The position numbers and the translations under genes are program-made. The notes below the pieces were generated by a model. It did no database searches, had not been told where the DNA came from, and worked only from the letters and a program-made list of their open reading frames with translations. From Reticulascus tulasneorum (lineage: Eukaryota > Ascomycota > Sordariomycetes > Glomerellales > Reticulascaceae), in the NCBI GenBank assembly GCA_001557505.1, contig LSAX01000003.1, positions 3,410,001 through 3,474,000 of the forward strand: a stretch of 64,000 nucleotides of DNA, read 5' to 3'. The first letter of the stretch is position 1. Each line of letters opens with the position of its first letter. Positions 1 to 13,042 of the stretch are shown in pieces.

Positions 1-3000
1 CGAAGCGCCGGAAGAATTACCTACATATGGTAGAGCACATGCCTTTTGCGCGATACGTGCGCGAGGAAGGTCGAGGCGCGGAAGCTGACCAGGTCTGTTC
101 AAGTCTCCGCTGAGTCGTCGTGGTCGCTGCTTGAGCTTTTTTACCTATCAGACTCTATAACTGACTGCCAGGAACATTGCGAGAGGCACAGCGGGGATAG
201 GGTCAGCGAGTTTGGTAGTTGGAAACGCCTGTCTGGTGTGGTTGCACGGAACTTGACCGGCTGCAGAGCAAAGTAGACCGGATGCGAAGGTCGTGTTTTG
301 TTTGTCGCTTTCAGGCATTGGGATAAAGAGCCAGTCGTCCACACACACCAGACTCCGGCCTGTAATATGCAAGGTGACGAGGCTATCGTCTCTTTTTTTA
401 TGCGTTTCGATAGCTGCAGGTGGTCTTAACTAGAACATGCCAGGAGTAGCACACCTTGGTAGGGAGGTTGCGTACGTTTCGGACGCAGGTGATGCGGGGC
501 TGCTAGTCGAAGTATCCGCCAATATCGGTGTAAGTGAGTACGTGAAGATCACATCACATATTGATTGAATGCATGGCAACGATTAAGGTGAGATGGACAG
601 CTAGTGTTTCGATAAGACAATTTCTCGGCCTTGTTAGGATGAATGCGGAGTGTGTACCGTACCTCTTCAGGGATGATGTAGGCCTACGAACAAGGCCTTT
701 GGGGTTCTTTTATTAGTAGCAGCAATTCTAGGAGCGTTAGGGGACAATGCTGATGGTCGGGGCCGCTGCAGCCTCATTCTCGCATGGAGCCAGCGAGGGT
801 CATCCCCGTCACATAACATTACATCCAGCTAGCCAGCTACGTATCTGCGTATGTAGCTAGCCAGCCAGCCAGCTCACTGCATTCAGTGTTGGTACTTGTG
901 CATCTGCAATGGCTGACCTTGACCACCAGTCGGGGGAGTCGATCAACCACATGGCAAAACGAGGCAGAGGGGGACAAGGGTCTTCCTAAGGACCTGCCCA
1001 GATGCAGCATTGACTCGTGTGTTTTTACGAGGTTGCAGTCCAGCAAAGAAAGTCAGCGAGTCATCTCGGGGCGCCATTCCCGGAAGAAAAGGCATGAGAT
1101 ACTACTACGTAGTGAGTAGTGAACATGGACGATGGCACGCTCTGGGTGATCCCCAGGCCATCCGCGCAGACCATACAGATTGGGGGGCACATCCATTACT
1201 CATGTGAATAAGATAAAAAGGTTATTTGTGTGTGTCGACTAGGAGGCATTCCGTCTGCAGATTGGAGAAAGGGCCATTTGCACACGCATCTGCGGTGCGC
1301 CGTGGATGCCGCGATCTAGTGATTGAAGATAGATTGGTAGATGAGTTTTGTGGCCCCGAGGACACGAGAAAGCGGCGGAGGGAGGCGTCAATGGATTTCA
1401 AATGGCTCCGGAACGCATTACATCGAGGGTGGCCACGGCGGCTGGATGCGCTCCAGAGTTGCCGGCTAATAAGTAGCCACTAATTACCCTACCTTAGCTG
1501 GGTGATTTTAGTAGGCTGGTAGTGTAGGTTGATCTGCAAGTGGGCTGGAATCGTTAGGCGCATTTGGCGTGGCGCATTTTTGATGCGATGCTGAGAGACA
1601 TGAGCTGGCCCCAAGGTCAATTCTTTCGCCGTGATGAGAATGTAGTATCTTGCAGATGACACGGCTGAGAGGAGGAGGAAGAAGGGGGGGAGGAGGAAAT
1701 GCAGGAAGGAAGAATTAATGGAACACTAATCTGCACTTGCTAAACTATTCTCTACTATTTGATATGAATTGCGGCAAGGGGACACAAAGGGTATGTGCAT
1801 ACACACTTCGGAATCCTTTGGGATCTCACTGGATTGGCAGAGAGACGGAGCGATTGAGTTGGATGATGGGTTATGAGCTACGTATTGGGACGAGTTTGCA
1901 GCTGAGCAAAATGGAGAGACCCTAAAGTGGCCCCCAATGCCTGGACACGCCAGCAGAAACCCCATAAACTAGAATGCCTTGACTGGCTACCTAGACTAGT
2001 GCACTCCCGTACGAACTATTGCCCCTTGAAGAAAGGCCCCCGGAGGCACTTTCATGGGCAACAGGGCTTTGTCGCCATTAATAGCACTTGGACCCCGGTC
2101 TCCAGTTCTTGTAGTGGAGACCTCACTAGTGAACCATGACCTATTATGGATTCATATGGATGCTGATGATGATGATGCCAGCGCAGCATTGAGGAGCCTC
2201 GGAGGTGAAGGAACGCGCACGAAATACTGGAGGTATTAGAATCGATACCAACAACAATGGCACAGATAGACCGCCTGGAGGGATTTCTTCATCCCGGATA
2301 CCCCTTTGGATTCCCTTGGATCGTCAATTTGTCAAGTGCAAAGAATCCCAAGGGACCTCCCACAACATCCGTCCCTCCCCTCCCTCCCCTCCCTCCCCCG
2401 AGACCCCTGTAGGAGCAAGGAAAAACCCCTGGATGCCTATCCCAGCCGTTACTCTGGTGCCTGTCCCGACTGCGCGGTTTGCACTTCAGCATCCATGTTT
2501 GGTTGCAAATCCATCCAATGGATCCACGCCACCCACCTCGAATCCAATTCTCACCATGATTGCTTTTTTTTTTCCTTCCCCTTCAGGCGGGATTTTATTT
2601 TATTTTATTTTGCCCTTCTGGTCATTTCTCAAAACCTTCTTTGCCATCCCCCTCGCAGGTCCAGGCGGCCGGTCATTCTCTCGACTTTTGCTCGGACGCC
2701 ACACGCGCCGCAACCCACGCCCCCCCTTTGCCCATCCCAATTAACTGTATGGGTTCTCGAGGAAAAGATGGCGCTGGCTATTAGAAAATTATCTACTTAC
2801 TACTGACGCCTCCGCCCACGGAGGCTTTGGCACATGCCATGACTTTCCTGATCCAGTCTCCGACCTCATTCTCGCCCTACCTTATTCCCGCCCGTTCGCT
2901 TCTCCCTCATCCCATCCCCACCTTTGCAGCTGCCGGATTCGCAACTAGCCCCGAGGAGGGCGAAAATCCTCAAATACGAAACCATCCATCACTGTTGACT

Positions 3001-5328
3001 CGTCCGCTCCGGCTCTTGAATGATGGAGGTGGCTGACTCTGAGTCGACTCCGGAGACCGACACCGTCCGAGTCGGACTCACTCGGTTCTCCCTTGGGTCT
3101 TCTTCCCTTACTCACGCAAGGTCAATCAATGACTCTGCCTATTCATGTTAGCTTTGTTGGGGCGGTGGCGAGCAGCACCATCCATTCTTTCTTGCGCGCA
3201 GCTACGTATGTGTGTGTGCTAGGCCCACCGATTCTGATCACCGAAAGCGATGAGAGAAACTTCGTACCTGAGAGTGAGAGTGTGTGAGTGTGCCCCCGGC
3301 TGGGCAGGTGGTCTGTGGCCGGCGACACCTCACACGCACACCTCACCTCATCTCAGCTGAGTGTTGCCGCCCCCGGCAGCACTGGCTTCCATAGGGTACG
3401 AAGTACCTGGGATGCATGTGGTCCGCATCCAGCTCCTGGTCCTTCGCCTTCCATCCCTACTTCTAGAACCAGACAGCGTGCATTGCATCCAGCGCATTGA
3501 GTTTTTCTCGAACATGGCCCCGCCCACGCAAGGGCACCCCCCCAACCAGACGAGGAGATTTCCCACACTTGCAGTCATGTACTTTGGCGTCCCAACCCAG
3601 CAGCACCCAAGGATCGCTGTTCCAGATCGCTGCCCAGTCGTGGAAGTTCTTTCTACGTAGTAGGTGCATACATACATATTGGCAAGTGTCATTTGTGTGT
3701 CCATACTGATTATTCTACATATCGTCGGAAGCCGGGGTGCCTTACTACTGTACGTACGGACGAACTTAGTTAGCTACACTGTAGTCCGTAGTAAGAATCC
3801 ATAACCTCGGAACGGCGAGGCATGATTGCGCTATAGCGTGATGGCGATGCGTGGGTAGGAAAAGATGGCGAGCTATTTCCGTAGCCACCGCCGCCGCCCA
3901 TCCTACTAACTACTACTGTGGACTGACGTACATCGTACATACGCATCTGCGCATCTAGCAAATTGCCTACGTAGGAAGTTAGTGGTACTTTATCGTATGC
4001 ACTAAAGGGGGACACCTATGAAGCAGATGCATGCTCGGAATCTGGGAGGGTGGTGGCTTGTCACTAATGGATGGCCCTGTCGAAAGGGGACCCCCCCCCC
4101 CCCAATAGCGCCTCCCCCTGCCAATGTTGCGATTCGTCCCATCGCAATGTAAAAAGCCATGCACCCAGACAGCCGTGTTAATAAGGGGGTGGAATGTGGG
4201 TGTGGATATGAAGCCCCGAGTGTGTGTGAAATACCACTGCGCATTAAAGGCTGCAATTTCACCCTACCCATCCAAGCGCAGACGCCTGGCTTCTCTGCCC
4301 CAGCAGGTACATTAGTGGTTTGGGCTTAAGTTGCAACTCCTTTCTTCTCCCTACCTTAGGGTCTTGGGGCGGTGGGCTTGCTTTGGTCTGCCTTTGACCG
4401 ACTCTCTCTCCGTCACTTTCTCGCTTTCTCTCACACCCACACCGCACGCACGCACGCACACACTCTCTCTCCTGCTCTTTAGTACTTACTCTCTCTCATC
4501 TCTCACTCTCTCTTGTGGCTTATCATTTCTTCCTTATTTTTAATTTATCTTTCCTCCTTCTGTCTGTCTGACACACAGTACACATACACACACACTCCCT
4601 CACTGTTCTCTTTTGTCAGTTGCTACCCTCTGTTTTCTCCAATAGAACCTCACTTGCTCTTTCTCACGAAACACCACACACCACACATATTCCCAGTCTC
4701 ACGGCTTGCCATTGGCATTCGGAACTGGTTGCCTTCCCACTCCTTAGTTGGCAAACAGACATCCTGGGACTCTCCTTAGCCTTTCGGCCTGCTGCTGCGT
4801 CTTCCTCCGCTTTGCCAAACATTCTAGATTCGGTTACGCCAGATACTCGACCGATATCTCTCTGTGTTTCCCCGTGGAACAGCACCAGCAAACACTGTAA
4901 GCTTGTTCCGCTTTCCCACAGCTGCATAAACTCTCTGTTACCCTCGATCTACCGCCTCTCGAATCACAAGCGGTGGACGACGGCACCCGGTGTACTCTTC
5001 GCTGCAGTCACCCGTCCGCACCTTCATCCACGAGACTCCTTTGTCCCACGCAAGACCCGCGGCTTGTTTGCAATCCCCAGCTAGATATATACTCTTGCTA
5101 ACATTGCCCTGCTGGGCTCACTAGTCACGCTCCTTTCCTATCGTTCCTGATAGTCGACTGTCCCGATTTGGTTTCAACACGATTCTTGTCGTACATTCAC
5201 GTTGGAAAGCAGTTTGCTTCCGGGAATACATAATTCTCGCTAAAATAACTACTCGGATCATAAGGAGTTCTGCCCCTTCGAATATAAATTGCCACTGTTG
5301 GAGACTTCTGTTTGTGGAAAAGGAAAAG
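1..5328. other. 5.3 kb non-coding region upstream of the TCP11/Sok1 gene
   Basis: No reading frame here looks like a protein family or carries a credible set of fungal introns; short frames occur on both strands without codon bias. The segment holds a 13-nt C run at 4091-4103. A pyrimidine-rich stretch at about 4380-4560 with CT and CACG/CA repeats resembles the leader and promoter DNA of well-expressed fungal genes. A GTAAGC...CTAAC...TAG set at 4897-5124 could be a 5' UTR intron of the downstream gene. A multi-exon gene with very small exons cannot be excluded before about 4 kb. Confidence 0.6.
4379..4560 (+). promoter_or_regulatory. CT/CA-rich leader or core-promoter tract
   Basis: Long runs of CT and CA dinucleotides, including CACG tetranucleotides at about 4440-4460, lie about 0.8-0.95 kb upstream of the TCP11/Sok1 start codon. 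Such pyrimidine tracts are common just before transcription starts in filamentous fungi. The role is inferred from composition and position only. Confidence 0.35.
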
Positions 5329-7365
5329 ATGGCGGGAGAACAGGGCGCCGGCGGCGGCATTGAGAGCAATAGACGCCACATGTCGACTTCGAGCCGATCC
5401 GAAAACGAACCGATCCCGGAGACCGAGGCCCAGCCTGGAAAACCCGCTCAGCAACAGGAAACCGAGACCCAGTATGCGCAGGCATCCCAAGAATCACCGC
5501 GGCGCTTCGATGCGCCTTCCAGCACGCCCACTCCCGCTCTGCCGACAAGTCTACTGTCGCGGTATCCCTCGAGCGGTTCAAGTGTATCAACCCCTACTAC
5601 GCAATCCGAGAATCACTATTCCAACAACCCGCCGAGCAGTGGATTGTCTGCGTCTCGAAACCCGCGTGTTGCGAGCCATCCTGTGGAGCCACCGGTAACC
5701 AAGGGCACACTGAGCGAGTTGGACGTGTCCAAGATCATACACAACCCAAAGTTGAGGCACGACATAAACTTCGATCCCGAATTGCATTTTAGACCAAACT
5801 TAGACGGCGAGAAGGGCCACAGGAAAACACAAAAAGCAAATCACTTTTGGGAGACGTTAGAGATACAATTGATGCAGTTTGCGATTGATCGGCCGGGGTT
5901 CTATCAGACGTACGGGCAGGGAGACGATTGGTGCTTGCCTTTGCTCCTGAAGGCGGTAAAGGAAATAATACAGACTCTTGTACCACAGCGGGACCGAGAG
6001 TACCTGGACGAGGGGCTTAATGTGGAATTGCTTATGCAGCAATTTAACAAGGGTATCGCGGACCTGGAGAAGCTGGCTCTGTGGCTGTCTCAGGTTTTGA
6101 AGTCTCACTGCGCTCCGATGCGCGACGAATGGGTCGACGATATGTATAATCAGCTAAGCAACGGCAACCGGAACAACGACGTGAAGGAGCTTGTGCAGGG
6201 CATGAAGATGTTGCTCAGCGTTTTGGAAGCAATGAAGCTGGACGTCGCAAATCACCAGATCCGATGTCTGAGACCGGTATTGATTGAAGACACGGTTCAT
6301 TTCGAGCAGAAATTCTTCTACAAGAAAATCCAAACTGGAAAGCTGAACGTCAGTTCTGCAAAGGAGTGGTATAGGGACGCCGATCGAATTTATTCCGGGG
6401 CTGTGATGCCGGCAGCAACTCAAGCTTTCGGGGACATGGCCGTCTTTTTTGAGGCTCTGACTAGGCTCATCTTGCCTTCCGTCTCCGAAAAGTCCTTGCC
6501 AAACACGTTCATCTTCGACGAGGAGAGATTTGTCAAACTACGAGCGGACATGCTTGATGCGATCAATCTCGAAATCTGCATGCGAATGTACGATGACCTC
6601 GAAAGAGTGAGCCGCTACAACCCCGTTCCCCTATTCGCCACCGTCTTTCCTTCGCAGCTGGACGAGGATATGCGGCCGTCGATGACTATGGACTTCAATT
6701 TCAACACCCCGCCGTCCAGGCCGTCTAGTATAGCCTTCAGCTCAGCTGGATCCGCCAACTCGTCACCCAGATCTTCCATTATGTTGCCATCCCAAGCCGC
6801 TCCCAACCAAACCGAATCGAAAGCCAAGGCTCGAAATCTGTACAACTCCCTTGTCGCCCTTCTGAATACCTCGGCTCCTTCTTCGCGGCAAAGTTCTCGC
6901 TGGCAGGCGATGGCGCCTTCGCTGGCTATTCAGATTTTCCGTTTTACAAATGCGCCACGCGACCTTTTGCCAGACTTCGAGGCGAAGCTGGCCGCTAACC
7001 TCCGAGATATCAACAGTTCCTTTTACCACGGGGTTGAGACACACTTTCATGAGAAGTTGCTTGTGGAACTTCAATCGCGTGTCAAGGAATTCCGTGCACT
7101 CTCTGGAGTGTCTCTGTTCTCGGTGGCTACGGGCGGCCGAATCCATGGTCCTGGACGCACATGGGATGGTGGTCGTGAGAGGGAGCGTGAGAGGGAATCC
7201 CTCGATAGCTCAGGTCGCGAAGCCCGCGACGAGGGCGGAGTCGAGGATATGGCTACCAGGCTGGCTCACCTCGGCGTTTTGCACTGGAGAGTGTGGTCTC
7301 AACTGGCATACACATGCGACAGTGACTGCGATATGTCCATGGACATGCAGCATAACCAGATCTGA
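5329..7365 (+). CDS. SOK1: TCP11-domain protein (Sok1 family)
   Basis: Single-exon gene of 678 aa. The start chosen is the ATG at 5329, preceded by an A-rich context; the frame upstream has only GTG or TTG. Residues 1-165 are low-complexity (Pro, Ser, Gln, Glu). From about 170 to the end the protein matches the T-complex protein 11 family, for example the segments FAIDRPGFYQTYG, LKSHCAPMRDEWV and VANHQIRCLRPVLI, and a C-terminal block with HLGVLHWRVWSQL. A Ser/Pro-rich linker (about 450-500) and an Arg/Glu run (RERERERES, about 620) interrupt the domain. Yeast Sok1 suppresses loss of protein kinase A; by family this protein probably acts in cAMP/PKA-linked growth signalling, which is inference. 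It is convergent with the Uds1 gene. Confidence 0.9.
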   Translation: MAGEQGAGGGIESNRRHMSTSSRSENEPIPETEAQPGKPAQQQETETQYAQASQESPRRFDAPSSTPTPALPTSLLSRYPSSGSSVSTPTTQSENHYSNNPPSSGLSASRNPRVASHPVEPPVTKGTLSELDVSKIIHNPKLRHDINFDPELHFRPNLDGEKGHRKTQKANHFWETLEIQLMQFAIDRPGFYQTYGQGDDWCLPLLLKAVKEIIQTLVPQRDREYLDEGLNVELLMQQFNKGIADLEKLALWLSQVLKSHCAPMRDEWVDDMYNQLSNGNRNNDVKELVQGMKMLLSVLEAMKLDVANHQIRCLRPVLIEDTVHFEQKFFYKKIQTGKLNVSSAKEWYRDADRIYSGAVMPAATQAFGDMAVFFEALTRLILPSVSEKSLPNTFIFDEERFVKLRADMLDAINLEICMRMYDDLERVSRYNPVPLFATVFPSQLDEDMRPSMTMDFNFNTPPSRPSSIAFSSAGSANSSPRSSIMLPSQAAPNQTESKAKARNLYNSLVALLNTSAPSSRQSSRWQAMAPSLAIQIFRFTNAPRDLLPDFEAKLAANLRDINSSFYHGVETHFHEKLLVELQSRVKEFRALSGVSLFSVATGGRIHGPGRTWDGGRERERERESLDSSGREARDEGGVEDMATRLAHLGVLHWRVWSQLAYTCDSDCDMSMDMQHNQI

Positions 7366-8694
7366 AAAACATCCCGACAACGTTTGCGTAATACATGGTC
7401 AAAACACGCTACATCAACTTACTATCCCCTTTTTAATGTCTGCTGGCAGTCAACTTGTCCTTTTTGGCTCCCCGATCTCACTTCTTGCGAGTCGATAACA
7501 AAAACACATTTTCTTACCTCGGACCGAACGACAAAAGAATACCCACCTCCTAAAGCATTTTAATCTCGCATTTATTCATTCGGGAAAGCTGCGTCCCCCT
7601 CCCAACTACCTTATTTTGGGGAGAGGTTCTTCATCACCTGGATTTTGTCATTTTGGAGTAGGGATTAGACTTGGGCTGGGTGTCATCACAAACAACTGAT
7701 TTTTGACTGAGTTATCTTTAGTTGTTGTCGTTTTTTGCAGGGGCGTTTTACGTGGAGAGGACGGATCAGTATCCTCTCAAATACATGGGAATGGGGACTT
7801 TTGCATGGCCAGAGGAAGAGAATGTCCTTTTTTGTTTTACCTTGAGAATTGTTAGAGAGACGCGATTGCATACAGTAACTGAGGCCTTTAAGAATTAAAC
7901 TTTGTCCAGTTCTTTAAACCTCTCGTCTCCGACGCTGATGTCTTCTCTGTGAAGTGACTTGTGCATGCAACTAGCTGACCTATAGTGCCAGCGCGCGAAG
8001 TCCTGGCGGTGGTTTACTTGCAAGGAACTACCTACTGACCTAAGTACGCATGATTGAGAGTTTGTCGATCGGGAAGAGGATTGGAAATGGTTAACACATA
8101 TCTTGGAATGTATCCTGGAAAGCGGGACTTCCAGTACGACCACAAGAAACTCAGCGGTTTACATGTAGTTTCTGCTTCCAGTTGACCTGAACTTCAAACC
8201 TGGGTACGACAATGCGATCTCATTTCGACAAGAGAGGGTTCCGAACGCGGTAGCTGGACTCACGAAGGTTAAGATCACCTTGTTCTCGATTGATATGTAA
8301 GATAAGAGTGTGTTCAGTGGACATGTTGTCGAGGCTGAAGAAAAGGGGGGAATAGGAGGGTTTGTTCATCAACATAGGTCGTCTCCCTCCGACACCCCCC
8401 CATTCTTCTCAGCCAGATCAAATGATGGACAGGTCAAAGAAGAACATATATTCATGATTATTGAACAAACTCCTCGATCCCATTTGGTGTCGCCATGTTC
8501 CCCAATCCAAAATCATGACTGATGTACACAAAAAAAAGAACACCCAGCTGGGACGCCGAATGCAAAACCCCCCCTTTTCTATCCGCTATGCCAAGAAAAA
8601 CACCAATCACCCACCGACAAAGTAAAGGACATCTGGTAGTACATAGGCGCAGCAGAAAACCCGCGACCGGACAGCATGAAGACCGCGGAGCGAA
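7366..8694. other. Convergent intergenic region (3' flanks)
   Basis: This 1.3 kb lies between the stops of the TCP11 gene (+) and the Uds1 gene (-), so it should hold both 3' UTRs and terminators. It is rich in T and A with no coherent reading frame. No gene, RNA or repeat is visible. Confidence 0.6.
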
Positions 8695-11531
8695 CTACCT
8701 GGGGCTCAGTGGACTCTTGCCCGGCCCTTGGGCTTTCTTCAAGCGCTGGAGCTCCTCCTCCAGTTTTCTTCTCCTGGCTTGTTCCTCCTGAAGTGGATTG
8801 TTAGTTTCGATATCAGGCAGTCAATGTGATGAGGAGAATGCTCACTCTCAAGTCCTCTTGGAATTTCTTCCTCTCTTCCCTCATGGTAGCTCTGAATTGC
8901 TCGCTCAGCATCGACGCGCCTGCACCCGGCTTGGAGGCACCGCCCTGGGCAGGCACAACCTTCAGCCGCTCGCCGTCCAGCTCTTCCTGCAGCTTCATGA
9001 TCTTCTCCCTGGAGGTTTGGATCTCGGCGTCGAGCTGGTCGCGCAACGAGTTGATCTCTGTCTCTAGCGATGTCTGGTTCGCAAGAGCATCGTCCAGCTT
9101 GCCCTCGGCTTCAAGCTTCTCCCTCTCGGCGTCGATGGTCTCCTTAGTTATGTTCTCGAGCTCCTGGAGCGTCCCAGCAAGCTCTTCCTTCAACTTGTCA
9201 ACTTCGTTCTGCAGGTTCACGACTTCGACGCTGCTCTTGACAGCCGCGGCCTCCTTGGCCCTCTCCTTACGAGAACCGTACGCGCCGTCGAGCTCGGCCT
9301 GAGCGATGGTGAGTTCCGTCTTCAACTCGACGATTGTCATGTTGAACTGTTCAATCTCGTCCTCTTTCTCCTTGATGATCTTGAGCTTGGCATCCACCTC
9401 TTGTTGCTTGTCCTCTGTCGCCTTCTCCGCAGCAGCTAGCTTCGTTGTAAGGGAGGTGACATATTGTTCGGCCTTCCCTAGCTTGCTATCCATTTCCTGA
9501 ACAGTAGATCCCATGTTCGTCAGTTTGCTCTGGACCTCCTGAGTGCTCGCTTCCAACTGCGCTATCTTGGCATCACGATCCTTGATGAGATCGTCGGCCT
9601 GCGCAGCGCTGGACTCATTCCTTGCCGTCATGTTATTTGCCTCCTCCACATCCTTGAGTGCTTGTACAAGCATTCCTTGGGCCTGCGCGGCCTCTTGCTC
9701 AGACTGTTCAAACAGAGCCTTGAGCTCTTCGACCTCATCCTGTTTCTGCTTCAGCTCAAGATCCCTCTGCGAGTCGGACTTGCTGTTGAGCTCGCGTTGC
9801 TGCTTGATCTGTCGCTTTAGCACGGACTTTTGGTCCCTCAGACTTGTAGCCTGGCTATAAAGATATTGTACCCTCTTCGAGAAAGCAGACAGTGAGTATG
9901 GCTCGTTGGGATCAACGATCTCATCGCCGGACATGTCATCTTCATCTTGCTCCAAGCCTTGTTCGGTCCGAGTCTTGCGACGCTCTTGTTTTCGTTGTTG
10001 AATCCCTGCAAAGCCAGTCTGGACAATGTCCCACAAGCCGGTGAGCACCGCCTCGATTTGTTCGTCATCTTGGCTCTTTCCACGCGACAATCCAGTCTCG
10101 ACAAGGCGCAGAGAACTCTGAAGATAATTCAGTTGATCATCCAGCCCGGAACCCGAGGTGCGTGGCGGAGATGGGTGACTTGGGTCAACTGTTACCAGCA
10201 AGTCCCTAATCTGCCTATTGAAGGCCTCAACTTGTCCTTCGGCCTGGGCGAGGGACCTAGCTGACTCCGCACCCTTCACCGTCTCTGACGCTTGAATCTG
10301 TTGTTCCTCCCGAATAGACCTGAGACCCATTTCCAGATAATCGAACTGCCTTGCCAGCATATTTTCCGCGCCAATTGCCGGGTTAGAGCCACTACTCTGG
10401 CCGTACGGCGGTGCTTTGTAGCCGCCGTTCTTGGTGGGATTGAACTGGACGATCACCTCCCGCAAAGATGCGTTCAATCTTTCGAGCTTGCGTTCCATGT
10501 CGGCAATGGAGCCAAGATATTGTGAGTTTTCTCTGCGCATGGCGTCGACCTCAAGGCTCAAGGCATCGGACTGTGCTCGGAGTTGGCCGTTCTCCTCTTT
10601 CAGTCGATCGCTCGCCTCGCGGAGCTGGTTGTTTTGCTCGCGATGCGGCGATTTCAGTGGAATCTCGATAGGGTTCTTCAGCGGCTTCCTACTAGATGGC
10701 AGCCTCTCGTCGAATTTCTGATATAGACTCTGTTCGTCGAAATAGGCGTCATCGCCTGGGGGCTCCATGCTGCTTCGACTATTCGAGTACCTATAGAGGC
10801 TCTCCGGGCTACCTGGTATACCGTTGACGGGTTGAGCTGCGAGTTGCTGGTTTGCTTTCTTTGACGGCTTATGCGTCAGCTGCAAAATGCCGGCAGTATG
10901 CTCCAGTAGTCTTCGTTGGGGCTCCGCCAGGCGCTTTTCCAAATTCCACAACTCGGTCGCCAGTTCCTCGCACCGCCTTTCGCTGGCCTGCCGTTCCAGC
11001 TCGGCCTCGCGCGCAGAATCCCCCCCGCTGTTTCGGTTCCCGAGCAGGCTCCTCCTCTTCCCTTCAGACTTCCCGGGCGAGTAGAGTTTCGACATGGAGA
11101 TGGCGGCATCTCGATACTTGGACTGAATAGTCAAGTTTGTCCGAGTCTGTTCTATTCGCTGGGTCAGAGATTGGATATGTTTCTTGAGGTCATCCACCTC
11201 CTCCTGCGATAAGATTTCATATTGCTTGCTGTCGGAGAGCGCAGTCTCGGTGAGCAAGTGGACTTGAATAGGATCCTTCAGGTCGACAAGCGCTGAGCTC
11301 TGTGGCCGTTCTGGGTTCATCTGTAAAATATCAGTCGCGGCCCGACGATTAGCGAACGGTGAAAAGGGAGCGGACCAAATTGTATCGCGGCGCATCTCTC
11401 TCGAAATTATTCACGATGTCCTTTCGATATCCTTCCACCAGCATCCTCCCATTCGGACCCTTCTCCTGCGGTGGAGAGGGCCTTGCTGGCTCGGAGCCAT
11501 ATGGATTCCGTCCTGCCGAATACCCATTCAT
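8695..11531 (-). CDS. Uds1-domain coiled-coil protein (up-regulated during septation)
   Basis: Three exons on the minus strand: 11531-11376, 11320-8846 and 8787-8695, giving 907 aa; introns are 55 and 58 nt. The start is the ATG of MNGYSAGRNP at 11531. The N-terminal block has LLTETALSDSKQYEILSQEE followed by SKYRDAAISMSKLYS, typical of the fungal Uds1 domain (PF15456). After it come about 700 residues of coiled coil rich in Glu, Lys, Gln and Leu, ending with EEQARRRKLEEELQRLKKAQ. Family members are linked to septum formation and cell morphology in fission yeast and filamentous fungi. The first intron has a weak donor (GTCCGC) but a CTAAT branch point 28 nt before its acceptor. The last short exon restores a Lys/Arg-rich end that the unspliced frame lacks. 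Confidence 0.88.
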
Positions 11532-13042
11532 GATGCTAGATCGATCCGATGTGGAACAAAACGCACTCGTCAAGGCATTCTAGGGCGAAGGTCAGGAAAA
11601 GGAATTCAAAGTCCCGTTGTCGCCGCCATAGGGGGCACTTGGTCTGTTCCGCGGACGGCGATCTTTCGCAGTTTCGAAGGTGGCTGGACGAAAGCGACTG
11701 GGATCGAGGAATTATGGAGCAAAGTACACGATGGCCTAGGTCGAAGGTCTGCTTGCCTACTGCCGGTTGATTCGCTAGGTAAGTGGGTAGGTATGTAGGT
11801 AGGTAAGCAATTGGTTATGGAAGCTGAGAAAGAGGATGGGAGAATCTGGAGAGTTAGTATCCTTTGGAGCGGTGGATCCTCGATTTGATGATTGACGGGG
11901 CTCTGCAGATGTGACTGACTGACGGGCACATTATTAGGATGGACACCCCAGGGCAAAGGGAGTGGAGGAGTGTGGCAGGGCGGCTGCACAAGACTCAGCA
12001 AAGCAAGCAAGCCCCCCCTTTAGCGTCCAAGATGATGGCAGCAAGCCACTGCCGCTAAGCTGATTCGGGGGCTCTCTTTGCACCCACACTGCGTCCCGGT
12101 CGCACGGCTTCCCGGTGGAAAACTCCGTTCTAGTTAGTCCAGCAATCGCTAAATGTAAGGTATCTTCGTTGCACCTGGTAGGGGGCAGATTCGTCAGATC
12201 TTTCCAGGGTGCCGCTGCTGGGAGCGAATGCAGATTCTTCATTACATATCTATCTCCAGCAAGGGTGGTGGCGCTTTATTTTTAGTGATCCATCAGAGTC
12301 GCACCCCTTGGCAAGGTATTTTCTTAATCATCTTTCCTTCTAGGTACGTCTTTTATTACACATTACAAACTCGGCTTCTGGAAACTCTCGTAACTGCGCA
12401 TCTCAAACCTCGTACATCAGTCAGGTGGCCCGTCTTAAACACGAGTACGGGGGGAGAGGGACACCATACGATAAGTTTGTCGGGCGTGATGGGATGGCAA
12501 AGAATGACCCTGGCTCGCGTGCCCTGGGAATTGAGATATGCATAGCGAAATAGCCATTGAACTGTAATTTAATGATGCATCTCAATTTGGTTAGCCAATA
12601 TTGTTTTGTGTCACTGCCGCCAGGATTGCCGTTTTCTGCTTTTCTGCTTTCCTGCAAATCTGGGCATCACGTGTCAGCACTTCTCACCCATCGAAGCCGG
12701 TTTTCAGAGTCAAACAAGAGCTTCTTTTAATCGAGCTACGACGTGATCCTTCCTTGGTAGGATTGTTGGTTGAGATATCACAGCTCTCCAAATCAGGTAT
12801 CGTGAATCGAGACGTTCGTTTCGTGCCCAGGAGTTATAAAGACAATCATGATAATCCTTCTTAGGAACAAGCCTCTACTCTTCCAAATGAATAATCGGCA
12901 TACTGATTTGGAAACGAAAAGTATACACAACTCCAATGATTAATAATGATATCAGAATCCCCCTCCCCCAGCCTATGGCCACTCCAAAGGCATAGTCCAA
13001 CTCCCTCATGCCCGCCCGACACATCCATTTGGTTACGCGACC
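11532..13042. other. Intergenic region upstream of the Uds1 gene
   Basis: Promoter side of the Uds1 gene and 3' side of the small membrane-protein gene. It contains a TAGG-type tetranucleotide tract at 11774-11806. No coding frame or RNA gene is supported. Confidence 0.55.

Noticed and set aside
2205..2744. 179-codon plus-strand frame
   Set aside because: Pro/Ser/Phe-rich translation of CT-rich DNA, with a non-ATG first codon and no conserved segment.
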